DNA from: Actinoplanes sichuanensis | GTDB lineage: Bacteria > Actinomycetota > Actinomycetes > Mycobacteriales > Micromonosporaceae | Reading direction: 5' to 3' | Assembly (NCBI RefSeq): GCF_033097365.1 | Contig: NZ_AP028461.1 | Location: 2,232,001 to 2,296,000, forward strand | DNA length: 64,000 bases | Shown: piece by piece, positions 1-8,195 of the stretch | Layout of the letters: every line of letters begins with the position of its first letter | How positions within the stretch are numbered: the first letter of the stretch is position 1 | Made by a program: the position numbers and the translations under genes | Notes under the pieces: generated by a model | What the model was told of the DNA's origin: nothing | Seen by the model: only the letters and a program-made list of their open reading frames with translations | The model's database searches: none

Positions 1-1
1 G

Positions 2-628
2 CAGCCGATGCTGGCGGCGGTGGTGATCGCGGCGTCGCTGTCGCTGGCCGACGCGGCCGGGATGCGTCGGTTGTGGAAGCAGCGGCGGGTGGAGTTCGCG
101 CTGGCGGTGGCGGCGTTCCTGGGAGTGGCGTTGTTCGGTGTGCTGCCCGGGATCGCGGTCGCGGTGGGCCTGTCGGTGCTGAACGTGTTCCGGCGGGCCT
201 GGTGGCCGTACCACACCGTGTTGGGCCGGGCCGACGGTGTCGCCGGGTATCACGACGTGCGTTCCTACCCGGATGCCGAGCTGGTGCCGGGGCTGGTGCT
301 GTTCCGCTTCGACGCGCCGCTGATCTTCGCGAACGCGCGGACGTTCCGCGACGAGGTCCGGCATCTGTCCCGGCTCGAGCCGGCCCCGGAGTGGATCGTG
401 GTGGCCGCCGAGCCGATCACCGACATCGACACCACCGCCGCGGACATGTTGGAGGACCTCGACGAGGAGCTCAACGCCAAGGGGATCTCGCTGGTCTTCG
501 CGGAGATGAAGGACCCGGTGCGGACGAAGATCGACAGGTACAAGCTGACCCGAACGATCGACCCGGAACACTTCTATCCCACGATCGAGGACGCGGTGGG
601 CGCATTTCATCCGCGCCGGGGGACGTAG
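2..628 (+). CDS. SulP family anion transporter, C-terminal part (5' truncated by window edge)
   Basis: This is the 3' end of a SulP/SLC26-type inner-membrane anion permease. The reading frame is open to the left edge, so the start lies outside the window and 208 codons are visible. The first 70 or so residues hold the last hydrophobic segments, including a stretch ending GVLPGIAVAVGLSVLNVF. The rest is a cytoplasmic STAS domain containing FRFDAPLIFANA, then ITDIDTTAADML, then LVFAEMKDPV, the usual STAS order. Which anion it carries (sulfate, bicarbonate or other) cannot be told from this part. The last codons overlap a regulatory palindrome that belongs to the next gene. Confidence 0.88.
   Translation, partial: QPMLAAVVIAASLSLADAAGMRRLWKQRRVEFALAVAAFLGVALFGVLPGIAVAVGLSVLNVFRRAWWPYHTVLGRADGVAGYHDVRSYPDAELVPGLVLFRFDAPLIFANARTFRDEVRHLSRLEPAPEWIVVAAEPITDIDTTAADMLEDLDEELNAKGISLVFAEMKDPVRTKIDRYKLTRTIDPEHFYPTIEDAVGAFHPRRGT
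607..623. promoter_or_regulatory. Palindromic GGRKGA-box site upstream of the glucosidase gene
   Basis: The site reads TCATCC-GCGCC-GGGGGA. It has one mismatch to the consensus TCAYCC-N5-GGRTGA found repeatedly up to 31 kb. It ends exactly 35 nt before the ATG at 659, the same distance as at several other leaderless-type genes here. It lies inside the 3' end of the SulP gene. The right arm is degenerate, so on its own it would be weak; the fixed spacing is what supports it. Confidence 0.5.
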
Positions 629-658
629 CCGCTACGGTCCGTGACCGAGCCTTGCGGC

Positions 659-3328
659 ATGGCCATCAACGAGACAAGCGCCGAGCAGAGGCGTCTGCGT
701 GACGCCGACTCCGCCGCCGTCCCCTGGCGGCGGTGGGGGCCGTACCTCAGTGAACGGCAGTGGGGGACGGTCCGGGAGGACTACAGCCCGGGCGGCGACG
801 CCTGGGACTACCTGAGCCACGACGACGCGCGCTCCCGGGCCTACCGGTGGGGTGAGGACGGCATCGGCGGGTTCAGCGACGACCGGCAGGGCCTCTGTCT
901 GGCCGTCGCGCTGTGGAACGGTCGGGACCCGATCCTCAAGGAGCGGTTCTTCGGGCTCACCAACCGGGAGGGCAACCACGGCGAGGACGTCAAGGAGTAC
1001 TGGTTCTACGTCGACGCCACGCCCACCCACTCCTACCAGCGGATGGTCTACAAGTACCCGCACGAGGCGTACCCGTACGAGGACCTGGTCGCCACCAACC
1101 GGTCCCGGGGGCGCGAGGACTTCGAGTACGAGCTGCTCGACACCGGGATCTTCGCCGAGGACAGGTACTTCGACGTGGAGATCGAGTACGCGAAGGCCGG
1201 TCCGGAGAACCTGCTCGGCCGGATCACCGTGCACAACCGTGGCCCGGAGGCGGCATCGCTGCGGCTGCTGCCGACGGTCTGGTTCCGTAACACCTGGTCG
1301 TGGGACCGGCCGGAGCCGAAGCCGGTGCTCCGTGCGCGCGACGGCTCGGTCGAGGCGGTCCACCATCGTCTCGGTACCCGCTGGTTCACCGTCCTCGGTG
1401 ACGCCCCGCTGCTGTTCACCGAGAACGAGTCGGCCGGGAGCGGACCCTACGTCAAGGACGCCTTCCACCGGTACGTGGTGCACGGCGACACCGCGGCGGT
1501 GAACCCGGACCTCACCGGTACGAAGGCCGCCGCCCTGGTCACGCTGGAGGTGCCGGCCGGTGGATCGGCGGTGGTCCGGTTCCGGTCAGCCGAGGCGCCG
1601 CCCGCCGACTCCGACCCGGACGCCTTCGACCGGGTGATCGACCAGCGGCGGGCCGAGGCCGACGAGTACTACCGCGAGCTGCTCGCGCCCGAGTTGGGCG
1701 ACGCCGAGCGGCAGGTGGTCCGGCAGGCGCTGGCCGGGATGCTGTGGAGCAAGCAGTATTTCGGCTACGACGTGGAGCGCTGGCTGACCGGTCACGGCCG
1801 GGATCCGCTGGCGTCGCAGGGCACCCGCAACGGCGAGTGGTTCCACATGATCTGCAACGACGTCATCTCCATGCCGGACAAGTGGGAGTATCCCTGGTTC
1901 GCCGCGTGGGACCTGGCGTTCCAGTCGATCGCGCTGGCCCTGGTCGACCTCGGTTTCGCCAAGGACCAGCTGAACCTGCTGCTCGGCCGGCGGTATCTGC
2001 ATCCGAGCGGGCAGATCCCGGCGTATGAGTGGAACTTCTCCGACGTCAACCCGCCGGTGCACGCCTGGGCCACCTATCTGGTCTACGAGCTGGACAAGTC
2101 TCGCAACGGCCACGGCGACCACGCCTGGCTGGAGTCGATCTTCCACAAGCTGGCGAAGAACTTCACCTGGTGGGTCAACCGCAAGGACCACGACGGCAAC
2201 AACGTCTTCCAGGGTGGTTTCCTCGGGCTGGACAACATCGGCGTGTTCGACCGGAGCGCGCCGCTGCCCACCGGTGGTTACCTGGACCAGGCCGACGGGA
2301 CGGCGTGGATGGCGCTCTACTGCCAGAGCATGCTGTCGATCGCGTTGGAGCTGTCCCAGCAGGACCCGGTCTATCTGGAGCAGGCGCAGGCGTACTTCGA
2401 ACATTTCGCCTGGATCGCGGTGGCGGTCAACCGGGAGGCCGGTGGCGCGGCGATGTGGGACGAGGAGGACGGCTTCTTCTACGATCTGCTGCGGCTGCCG
2501 GACGGCAGCGCACAGCGGTTGCCGGTCCGGTCCCTGGTGGGCCTGCTGCCGCTGGCGGCGGTGACGGTGTACGAGACCGCGCTCACCTCCCGCCACCCGC
2601 AGCTGATCGAGGGTGTTCAGGACTTCGTGAACCGGCACCCGAGTGTCAGTTCGGTGCTGTCCCGGGGGCGGGTGACCGGCCGGCACGGGGAGCACCTGCT
2701 GGCGCTCTTCGACGAGACCCGGCTGCGGCGGATCCTGACCCGGCTGCTCGACGAGGAGGAGTTCCTCAGCCCGTACGGCATCCGCTCGTTGTCGCGGCAC
2801 CACCGGGACCATCCGTTCGAGTTCCGGGTCGGCGACAGCACGTTCTCGGTCGACTACCAGCCGGCCGAGTCGGACAGTGCGATGTTCGGCGGCAACTCCA
2901 ACTGGCGCGGCCCGATCTGGTTCCCGGCGAACGTCCTGGTGATCCGGGCGCTGATGAACCTGTACGTGGGATACGGCGACGATTTCACGGTGGAGTGCCC
3001 GACCGGCTCCGGGGTGAAGATGACGCTCTTCGAGGTGGCCCGGGAGATCTCCGACCGGCTCATCCGGATCTTCCTGCCCGGCCCGGACGGCGCCCGCCCG
3101 GTGCACGGCGGCCAGCAGATCTTCGCCTCCGAGCACTGGCGTGACCTGATCACCTTCAGCGAGTACTTCCACGGCGACAACGGGGCCGGCCTGGGTGCCG
3201 CTCATCAGACCGGTTGGACCGGCCTGGTCGCCGTGTTCCCGAACGTGTTCGCCGGCCTGACCGGCGTGGATCTGCTGGATCACGGCATGGCCGGTGTGTT
3301 GCGGTCGCGGGAAGGGGAGCCGGAATGA
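659..3328 (+). CDS. Glucosidase, MGH1-like/GH63-type glycoside hydrolase
   Basis: The 889-residue protein matches actinobacterial glucosidases of the MGH1-like/GH63 (alpha/alpha)6 type. The N-terminus carries the characteristic WRRWGPYLSERQWGTVREDY, then FFGLTNREGNHGEDVKEYWF. The C-terminal half has GGNSNWRGPIWFPANVLV, typical of this fold. No signal peptide is seen, so it probably acts in the cytoplasm on an oligosaccharide. The start is placed at ATG 659 rather than GTG 641 because the upstream palindrome then lies exactly 35 nt away, as at other genes in the window. No clear Shine-Dalgarno precedes it. The gene overlaps the following GH13 gene by 4 nt, suggesting coupled expression and a joint role in alpha-glucan or trehalose-type sugar turnover. 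The substrate is not predictable. Confidence 0.85.
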   Translation: MAINETSAEQRRLRDADSAAVPWRRWGPYLSERQWGTVREDYSPGGDAWDYLSHDDARSRAYRWGEDGIGGFSDDRQGLCLAVALWNGRDPILKERFFGLTNREGNHGEDVKEYWFYVDATPTHSYQRMVYKYPHEAYPYEDLVATNRSRGREDFEYELLDTGIFAEDRYFDVEIEYAKAGPENLLGRITVHNRGPEAASLRLLPTVWFRNTWSWDRPEPKPVLRARDGSVEAVHHRLGTRWFTVLGDAPLLFTENESAGSGPYVKDAFHRYVVHGDTAAVNPDLTGTKAAALVTLEVPAGGSAVVRFRSAEAPPADSDPDAFDRVIDQRRAEADEYYRELLAPELGDAERQVVRQALAGMLWSKQYFGYDVERWLTGHGRDPLASQGTRNGEWFHMICNDVISMPDKWEYPWFAAWDLAFQSIALALVDLGFAKDQLNLLLGRRYLHPSGQIPAYEWNFSDVNPPVHAWATYLVYELDKSRNGHGDHAWLESIFHKLAKNFTWWVNRKDHDGNNVFQGGFLGLDNIGVFDRSAPLPTGGYLDQADGTAWMALYCQSMLSIALELSQQDPVYLEQAQAYFEHFAWIAVAVNREAGGAAMWDEEDGFFYDLLRLPDGSAQRLPVRSLVGLLPLAAVTVYETALTSRHPQLIEGVQDFVNRHPSVSSVLSRGRVTGRHGEHLLALFDETRLRRILTRLLDEEEFLSPYGIRSLSRHHRDHPFEFRVGDSTFSVDYQPAESDSAMFGGNSNWRGPIWFPANVLVIRALMNLYVGYGDDFTVECPTGSGVKMTLFEVAREISDRLIRIFLPGPDGARPVHGGQQIFASEHWRDLITFSEYFHGDNGAGLGAAHQTGWTGLVAVFPNVFAGLTGVDLLDHGMAGVLRSREGEPE

Positions 3329-4794
3329 GCAACGGATGGCCGTCCGCCCCGGCGGTCTACGAGATCTTCGCCTGGCCGTGGTTGACCGGGCTGAGTCGCC
3401 GGTTCGGCCGGGACGTCACCCTGGGCGACGTGCCGCCCGAGGTGTGGGACGAGGTGGCCGTACCGGGGGTGGACGCGGTCTGGCTGATGGGGGTCTGGGA
3501 GCGCAGCCCGGCCGGGCTGGCCCTGGCCCGCACCGACGAACAACTGCAGAGCTCGTTCCGGGAGGCGCTGCCGGACGTGCGGCACGCCGACGTGGTCGGT
3601 TCGCCGTACTGTGTGCGCCGCTACCGGGTGGACGACCGGCTCGGCGGCCCGGACGGGCTGGCCGAGGCCCGCGCCCGGCTGCGCGCCCGCGGGGTGCGGC
3701 TGATCCTCGACTACGTGCCGAACCACGTCGCCCCGGATCATCCGGCGACCGCTGGACATCCGGAGTGGTTCGTCCAGGGCACACCGGAGGACCTGGCGGC
3801 CGATCCGGCGAGCTGGTTCACCGTGGACGGCCGGGTGCTGGCGCACGGCCGGGACCCGTTCTTCCCGGCGTGGCCGGACGTGGCCCAGCTCAACGGGTTC
3901 GACCCGGGGCTGCGGGACGCGACCGCGGCGGTGCTGTCCGAGATCGGCGGGCAGTGCGACGGGATCCGATGCGACATGGCGATGCTGCTGACCAACGAGG
4001 TCTTCGCGCGGACCTGGGGGCGGCATGTGGGAGCGGCGCCGGCCGTCGAGTTCTGGCCGTACGTGCTGGATCGGGTCCGGGAGCGGCATCCGGATCTGGT
4101 GCTGATCGCCGAGGCGTACTGGGACATGGAGTGGACGCTGCAGCGGCAGGGGTTCGACTTCTGCTATGACAAGCGGCTCTACGACCGGCTGGCCGGGGAT
4201 GACGCCGAGGCGGTGCGCAAGCACCTGGCCGCCGACCGGGACTACCAGGACGGGCTGATCCGGTTCCTGGAGAACCACGACGAGCCGCGGGCGGCGGCGG
4301 CCCTGCCGGGTGGCCGGGGCCGGGCCGCGGCGGTGGCGATCGCCACGTTGCCGGGGGCGACGATGTGGCACGACGGGCAGTTCGAGGGCCGGCGGACCCG
4401 TCTGCCGGTCTTCCTGGCCCGGTTCCCGGACGAGCCCGCCGACGAGGATCTGGTGTCCTTCCACCACCGGCTGGTGGCGGCGGCCGCCCCGATGCGGGTG
4501 GGGGAGTGGCGGATGCTGGAGACCCGGGGGTGGCCGGACAACCCGAGTCATCGGGACCTTCTGGCCTGGGCATGGCACGACGACACGCCGCGTCACCTTG
4601 TGGTGGTCAACTTCAGTGATCGGCCGGCGCAGGGCCTCATCGAGCTGCCGTGGCCGGGTCTCGCCGGGCGGAAATGGCAGCTCATCGACCTGTTGGACGG
4701 TCAGGTCTTCGAACGCGACGGCGGCGAACTGGCCGGCAGCGGACTGTACGTTGACCTGCCGCCTTGGGGAACCCATGTAGTGACGTTAAGTTAA
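3325..4794 (+). CDS. Alpha-amylase family (GH13) glycosidase
   Basis: This 489-residue GH13-type enzyme shows the conserved motifs in order: DYVPNHV (region I), GIRCDMA with the Asp nucleophile (region II), LIAEAYWD with the Glu acid/base (region III) and ENHDEP with the transition-state Asp (region IV). It has no export signal. The start is ATG 3325, with GGGGAG about 5 nt upstream and an ATGA overlap with the glucosidase stop; a longer upstream extension in the same frame lacks such support. It is probably co-translated with the glucosidase for intracellular alpha-glucan processing. The exact specificity (alpha-glucosidase, trehalose-related, or other GH13 subfamily) is open. Confidence 0.87.
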   Translation: MSNGWPSAPAVYEIFAWPWLTGLSRRFGRDVTLGDVPPEVWDEVAVPGVDAVWLMGVWERSPAGLALARTDEQLQSSFREALPDVRHADVVGSPYCVRRYRVDDRLGGPDGLAEARARLRARGVRLILDYVPNHVAPDHPATAGHPEWFVQGTPEDLAADPASWFTVDGRVLAHGRDPFFPAWPDVAQLNGFDPGLRDATAAVLSEIGGQCDGIRCDMAMLLTNEVFARTWGRHVGAAPAVEFWPYVLDRVRERHPDLVLIAEAYWDMEWTLQRQGFDFCYDKRLYDRLAGDDAEAVRKHLAADRDYQDGLIRFLENHDEPRAAAALPGGRGRAAAVAIATLPGATMWHDGQFEGRRTRLPVFLARFPDEPADEDLVSFHHRLVAAAAPMRVGEWRMLETRGWPDNPSHRDLLAWAWHDDTPRHLVVVNFSDRPAQGLIELPWPGLAGRKWQLIDLLDGQVFERDGGELAGSGLYVDLPPWGTHVVTLS

Positions 4795-4906
4795 CACCAA
4801 GGACACTCACCGTCACCGGACTATCCGATCCGGACGATGCGCGGCACCGATGGCGAGACGAGTCTGAACGAGGAGATCGAATCGGCGGCCATCGGAGGTA
4901 GCCAAC

Positions 4907-7534
4907 GTGTCCATCGACATGATCACTGACTCGGACAGTTCCCTTCTCACCTCCAAGTTCGCCGTACCGGAGGCACCGCCCTTCATGGTCACCCGGCCGG
5001 CTCTGCTGGACCGGGTCACCGAGGGGGTGCAGGGACCGGTCACCGTGATCACCGGGCTGGCCGGCAGCGGCAAGACGCAGCTGCTGGCCTCCTGGGCGCG
5101 GAGTGTCCCGGTGGACTGGCCGGTCGCGTGGATCACCCTGGAGCACGGCGACGAGCAGCTGCCCACCTTCTGGGGGTACGTGGTGGAGGGGCTGCGCCGG
5201 GCCGGGGTGGACGTTCCACCGGTAACCGGGGGTGTGGTGACCAGGGGCTTCCTCGGCCGTCTGGCCGCCGCCGTCGAGGAGCACGCCACCCCGGTCGTGC
5301 TGATCCTCGACGGCGCGTCCCAGCTGCCCGGCCGGGACTGGGCGATCGGCCTGGAGTACGTGCTCAGCCACGCCGGCCGGCTGCGGGTGGTGCTGACCGG
5401 CCGCTGGGATCCACCGTTGCCGCTCTACCGGTACCGGCTGGCCGGCCAGCTGCACGAGCTGCGGACCGCCGACCTGGCGTTCACCGCCGCCGAGGTGTCC
5501 CGCCTGATGCGGCTGCACGGCGTCGAGCTGGCCGACCCGGAACTGGCCACCCTGCTGGAGCACACCGAGGGCTGGGCGGCCGGGATCCGGCTCTGCGCCT
5601 GCGCGCTGCAACGCACCCCGGACGCGAAGGTGCTGGTGGACACCATCTCCGGGGACGAGTCCACGATCGCCGAGTACTTCGTCGGTGAGGTGCTGCGGGT
5701 GCAGCCGCCGGAGACCAAGCGGTTCCTGCTGGAGACCAGCGTGCTGGACACCTTCACGCCGGAGCTGGCCGCCGCGGTCACCGCCCGCTCCGACGCGCCC
5801 CGGATGCTCGCCGAACTGACCCGGGAGAACGCGTTCATCCAGCCGGTCGGGTCGGGCACCGGCCTCTACCGCTACCACCGGCTCTTCGCCGAGCTGCTGC
5901 GGGCCCAGCTGTCCTGGGGCGACCCGGACGAGGTGGCGCTGCTGCACCAGCGGGCGGCGCTGTGGTTGGCCGCCCGCGGGCACCTGGTCGAGGCGGTCGG
6001 GCACGCCGTGCACGCCGGTGACTGGGGTGGCGCGGCCCGGATGGTGATCGAGGACTACGCGATCGGCTCGCTGATCGTGGAGGGTGGTGCCGGGCGGATC
6101 GGCCGGATCTTCGCCGGCCTGCCCGAGCAACTCGACGACCCCGAGCCGGTGATCGTGCGGGCCGCGCTGGCCTATGGCGACGGCGACCACTCCCGGGCCG
6201 CCGAGCAGTTCACCCTGGCCGGCAAGCTGCTCACGCTGCGTGGCACCGTCGACGACGACGGGCTGACGCTGGCCTGCCTCCTGATGCGGCTGCTGTTGCT
6301 CGCCCACGACACCGGCCCGGACGATGTGGACGAGCTGGCGCCCGTCGCACGTACCTTCCTGGCCGCGGCGCCCGCCCACCGGCTGGGGCGCCACCCCGAA
6401 CTGCCGATGCTGCTCTACGCGGCGGAGGGTCGGGCTCGCAGCGCGGTCGGGCAGGTCGACGGTGCGGCCACGGTGCTCACCGAGGCGATCACCAACGCGT
6501 CCGCGGGCGCCGAGACGGTACGGATGTCGTGCCTGGAGAATCTGGCGCTGTTGGAGGCGTTCCGGGGTCGGTTGAGTCGGGCCGAGACGGCCGCCAAGCA
6601 GGCGATCGACCTGGCCCGCCAGTGTGGGCTGGGCCGGGAGCGGTGGCCCGCCACCGCCGAGGTCGCACTGGCCTGGGTGGCGCTGGAGCGCTACGACATC
6701 GAGGCCGCCGATCGGCGCCTGCGGGCCGTGCAACCGATGGTCGGCACCGGCGTGACCGGACCCGCGCCGGCCGGTTTCGCCCTGGTCCGGGCCCGCCGCC
6801 TGCAGACCCGCGGAGAGTTGCGGCAGGCCATCGGGGTGCTGACGGCCGTCGAGGAGACCGACAGCGGCGCGCCGCGCTGGCTGACTCGTGAGGTCCGGCT
6901 GGTCCGGGCCCGGCTGATGCTGCTGGCCGGGCGGGCCGACGAGGCGGACGGTCTGCTGGCCGGGTATGCCGACTCCACCGATCCGGACGCCGTGCTGGCC
7001 CGGGCGGCGCTGCTACTGGCGCGGGGCGAGACCGGTGCGGCGTACGACCGGGCGCGCACCGTGGCCGACGCGGCCGGGACCCGGGCCCCGATCGCCCTGG
7101 ACGCCTGGCTGATGCTGGCGATGGTGGCGGCCGGCCGGGACGAGACGGCGAACGCCCGGGAGGCGCTGCGGCGGGCTCTGCGGGTGGCCGCCCCGGAGTC
7201 CTGCCGGCGTCCGGTCAACCAGGTGTGGGGTGAGCTGCGGCGGCTGCTGCGCGACGACGACCGACTGGCCCAGCAGTACCGGTCACTGGGTGCGCCCGCG
7301 CCCGGCGGGACCGGGACGGCGGGTGCCGATCCGGTGGTGGTCGAGCAGCTCAGCAAGCGGGAACTGGACGTACTGCGGGGCATGGCCGAGATGCTTCCGA
7401 CCGAGGAGATCGCCGCCTCGATGTACGTCTCGGTGAACACCGTGAAGACCCACGTGCGAAGCATCCTGCGCAAGCTGTCCGCGTCCCGGCGCAACGAGGC
7501 AGTGCGCCGGGCGCGGGCTCTGCGTCTGATCTAG
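4907..7534 (+). CDS. MalT-like LAL-type transcriptional regulator 1 (STAND ATPase, LuxR HTH)
   Basis: This large ATP-binding LuxR (LAL) regulator has 875 residues. Walker A is GLAGSGKT at residues 50-57 and a Walker B-like VVLILDG lies near residue 132. The long middle is rich in helical repeats as in MalT. The C-terminal 65 residues form a LuxR HTH (LSKRELDVLRGMAE, then VSVNTVKTHVRSILRKL). GTG 4907 has GGAGG 8 nt upstream. A weak box-like element (CTATCC-GATCC-GGACGA, 4821-4837) lies 69 nt upstream. The 3' end overlaps the convergent DUF7144 gene by the 4 bases CTAG. MalT binds GGAKGA boxes, and such boxes recur across this window, so this protein is one of two candidate regulators of that set. 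The inducer is unknown. Confidence 0.87.
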   Translation: MSIDMITDSDSSLLTSKFAVPEAPPFMVTRPALLDRVTEGVQGPVTVITGLAGSGKTQLLASWARSVPVDWPVAWITLEHGDEQLPTFWGYVVEGLRRAGVDVPPVTGGVVTRGFLGRLAAAVEEHATPVVLILDGASQLPGRDWAIGLEYVLSHAGRLRVVLTGRWDPPLPLYRYRLAGQLHELRTADLAFTAAEVSRLMRLHGVELADPELATLLEHTEGWAAGIRLCACALQRTPDAKVLVDTISGDESTIAEYFVGEVLRVQPPETKRFLLETSVLDTFTPELAAAVTARSDAPRMLAELTRENAFIQPVGSGTGLYRYHRLFAELLRAQLSWGDPDEVALLHQRAALWLAARGHLVEAVGHAVHAGDWGGAARMVIEDYAIGSLIVEGGAGRIGRIFAGLPEQLDDPEPVIVRAALAYGDGDHSRAAEQFTLAGKLLTLRGTVDDDGLTLACLLMRLLLLAHDTGPDDVDELAPVARTFLAAAPAHRLGRHPELPMLLYAAEGRARSAVGQVDGAATVLTEAITNASAGAETVRMSCLENLALLEAFRGRLSRAETAAKQAIDLARQCGLGRERWPATAEVALAWVALERYDIEAADRRLRAVQPMVGTGVTGPAPAGFALVRARRLQTRGELRQAIGVLTAVEETDSGAPRWLTREVRLVRARLMLLAGRADEADGLLAGYADSTDPDAVLARAALLLARGETGAAYDRARTVADAAGTRAPIALDAWLMLAMVAAGRDETANAREALRRALRVAAPESCRRPVNQVWGELRRLLRDDDRLAQQYRSLGAPAPGGTGTAGADPVVVEQLSKRELDVLRGMAEMLPTEEIAASMYVSVNTVKTHVRSILRKLSASRRNEAVRRARALRLI

Positions 7535-7932
7535 CGGGCGGCGGGTTTCCGGCAGAGCGCGAAGATCACCACGATCTCGATGCAGATCAGCACGGTGCAC
7601 CACAGCGGGGCGGTGGCGAGGAGCAGGAAATGGGCCAGGGCGGCGACGGCGGTGAGCAGCACGCCGACCACCCTGGCCCAGGTCTGCCCGCGCAGGATCC
7701 CGGCACCGGCGGCGGCCGAGATCAGCCCGAGGATCAGGTGACCCCAGCCCCATGCGGCCGGGTCCAGCTCGATCAGGGCGCCCTCGGCGGTGACCAGGTA
7801 GGCGCTGTCGCGCAGCAGGGTGGTCAGGCCCTCCACGAACTGGAAGGCGCCCAGGGCCAGCAGCATGACCCCGGCGAAGTTCACCACTCCGGACAGATCG
7901 GGTTCCACGGCCTCGTCGGTCGTCGTCGTCAT
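7531..7932 (-). CDS. DUF7144-like four-helix membrane protein, copy 1
   Basis: A 133-residue integral membrane protein with four predicted helices and a family-typical middle containing AWGWGHLILGLISAAAGAGI. It is a paralogue of the genes ending at 24348 and starting at 29183; all three share the order helix, charged exterior loop, W..HL/H.ILG, G...GQ/R.WARVVG. No enzymatic motif is visible and the molecular function is unknown. A run of GAGG/GGAG lies in the leader just upstream of the start. It sits between the two LAL regulators and is transcribed away from the second one. Confidence 0.75.
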   Translation of the reverse strand: MTTTTDEAVEPDLSGVVNFAGVMLLALGAFQFVEGLTTLLRDSAYLVTAEGALIELDPAAWGWGHLILGLISAAAGAGILRGQTWARVVGVLLTAVAALAHFLLLATAPLWCTVLICIEIVVIFALCRKPAAR

Positions 7933-8195
7933 CGTCGTTCCCTCCTGCTGGTACGGGAGGCCAGCGTCTCGTCCCGAGCGGTGGAAACGCCTCGTACGAG
8001 ACGAATGAATTGTTGTTGATCAATGCAACTTGCAGGCTGGGAGAACTAGTTCGTTCCCCTCTGTATGCAAATACCGAGGGTTGCCTGCCAAGCACTTTTT
8101 GTGTTTCGGTGAGGCCGGTCAGCTGGGGGACCGATCCGGAGGCGCTTCGCGAGCGGGGATCGGTAGGGGGCGTCATCTGTGATCTGGGGGCCGTG
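7933..8195. promoter_or_regulatory. AT-richer divergent intergenic region before LAL regulator 2
   Basis: This is the least GC-rich intergenic stretch of the first 30 kb and probably holds the promoters of the DUF7144 gene (leftward) and LAL regulator 2 (rightward). It contains the perfect palindrome CTCGTACGAG at 7991-8000. An 8-bp inverted repeat, CGTCTCGT (7965-7972) and ACGAGACG (7996-8003), is also present. It has no good copy of the GGRTGA palindrome. These repeats may be operator sites, but no regulator can be assigned. Confidence 0.4.

Noticed and set aside
641..658. GTG 641 as the glucosidase start
   Set aside because: ATG 659 gives the standard N-terminus and the 35-nt spacing; the extra residues are not family-like.
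4785..4795. AT-rich palindrome GTTAAGTTAAC at the end of the GH13 gene
   Set aside because: Overlaps the last codons and stop; short and single, no partner sites found.
4682..6733. 683-codon open frame on the minus strand opposite LAL regulator 1
   Set aside because: High GC keeps antisense frames open; composition is rich in Gly/Gln/His/Arg/Pro with no domain, while the plus strand encodes a complete regulator.
8173..8189. TCATCT-GTGAT-CTGGGG before LAL regulator 2 as a palindrome site
   Set aside because: The right arm does not match GGRTGA; spacing alone is not enough.
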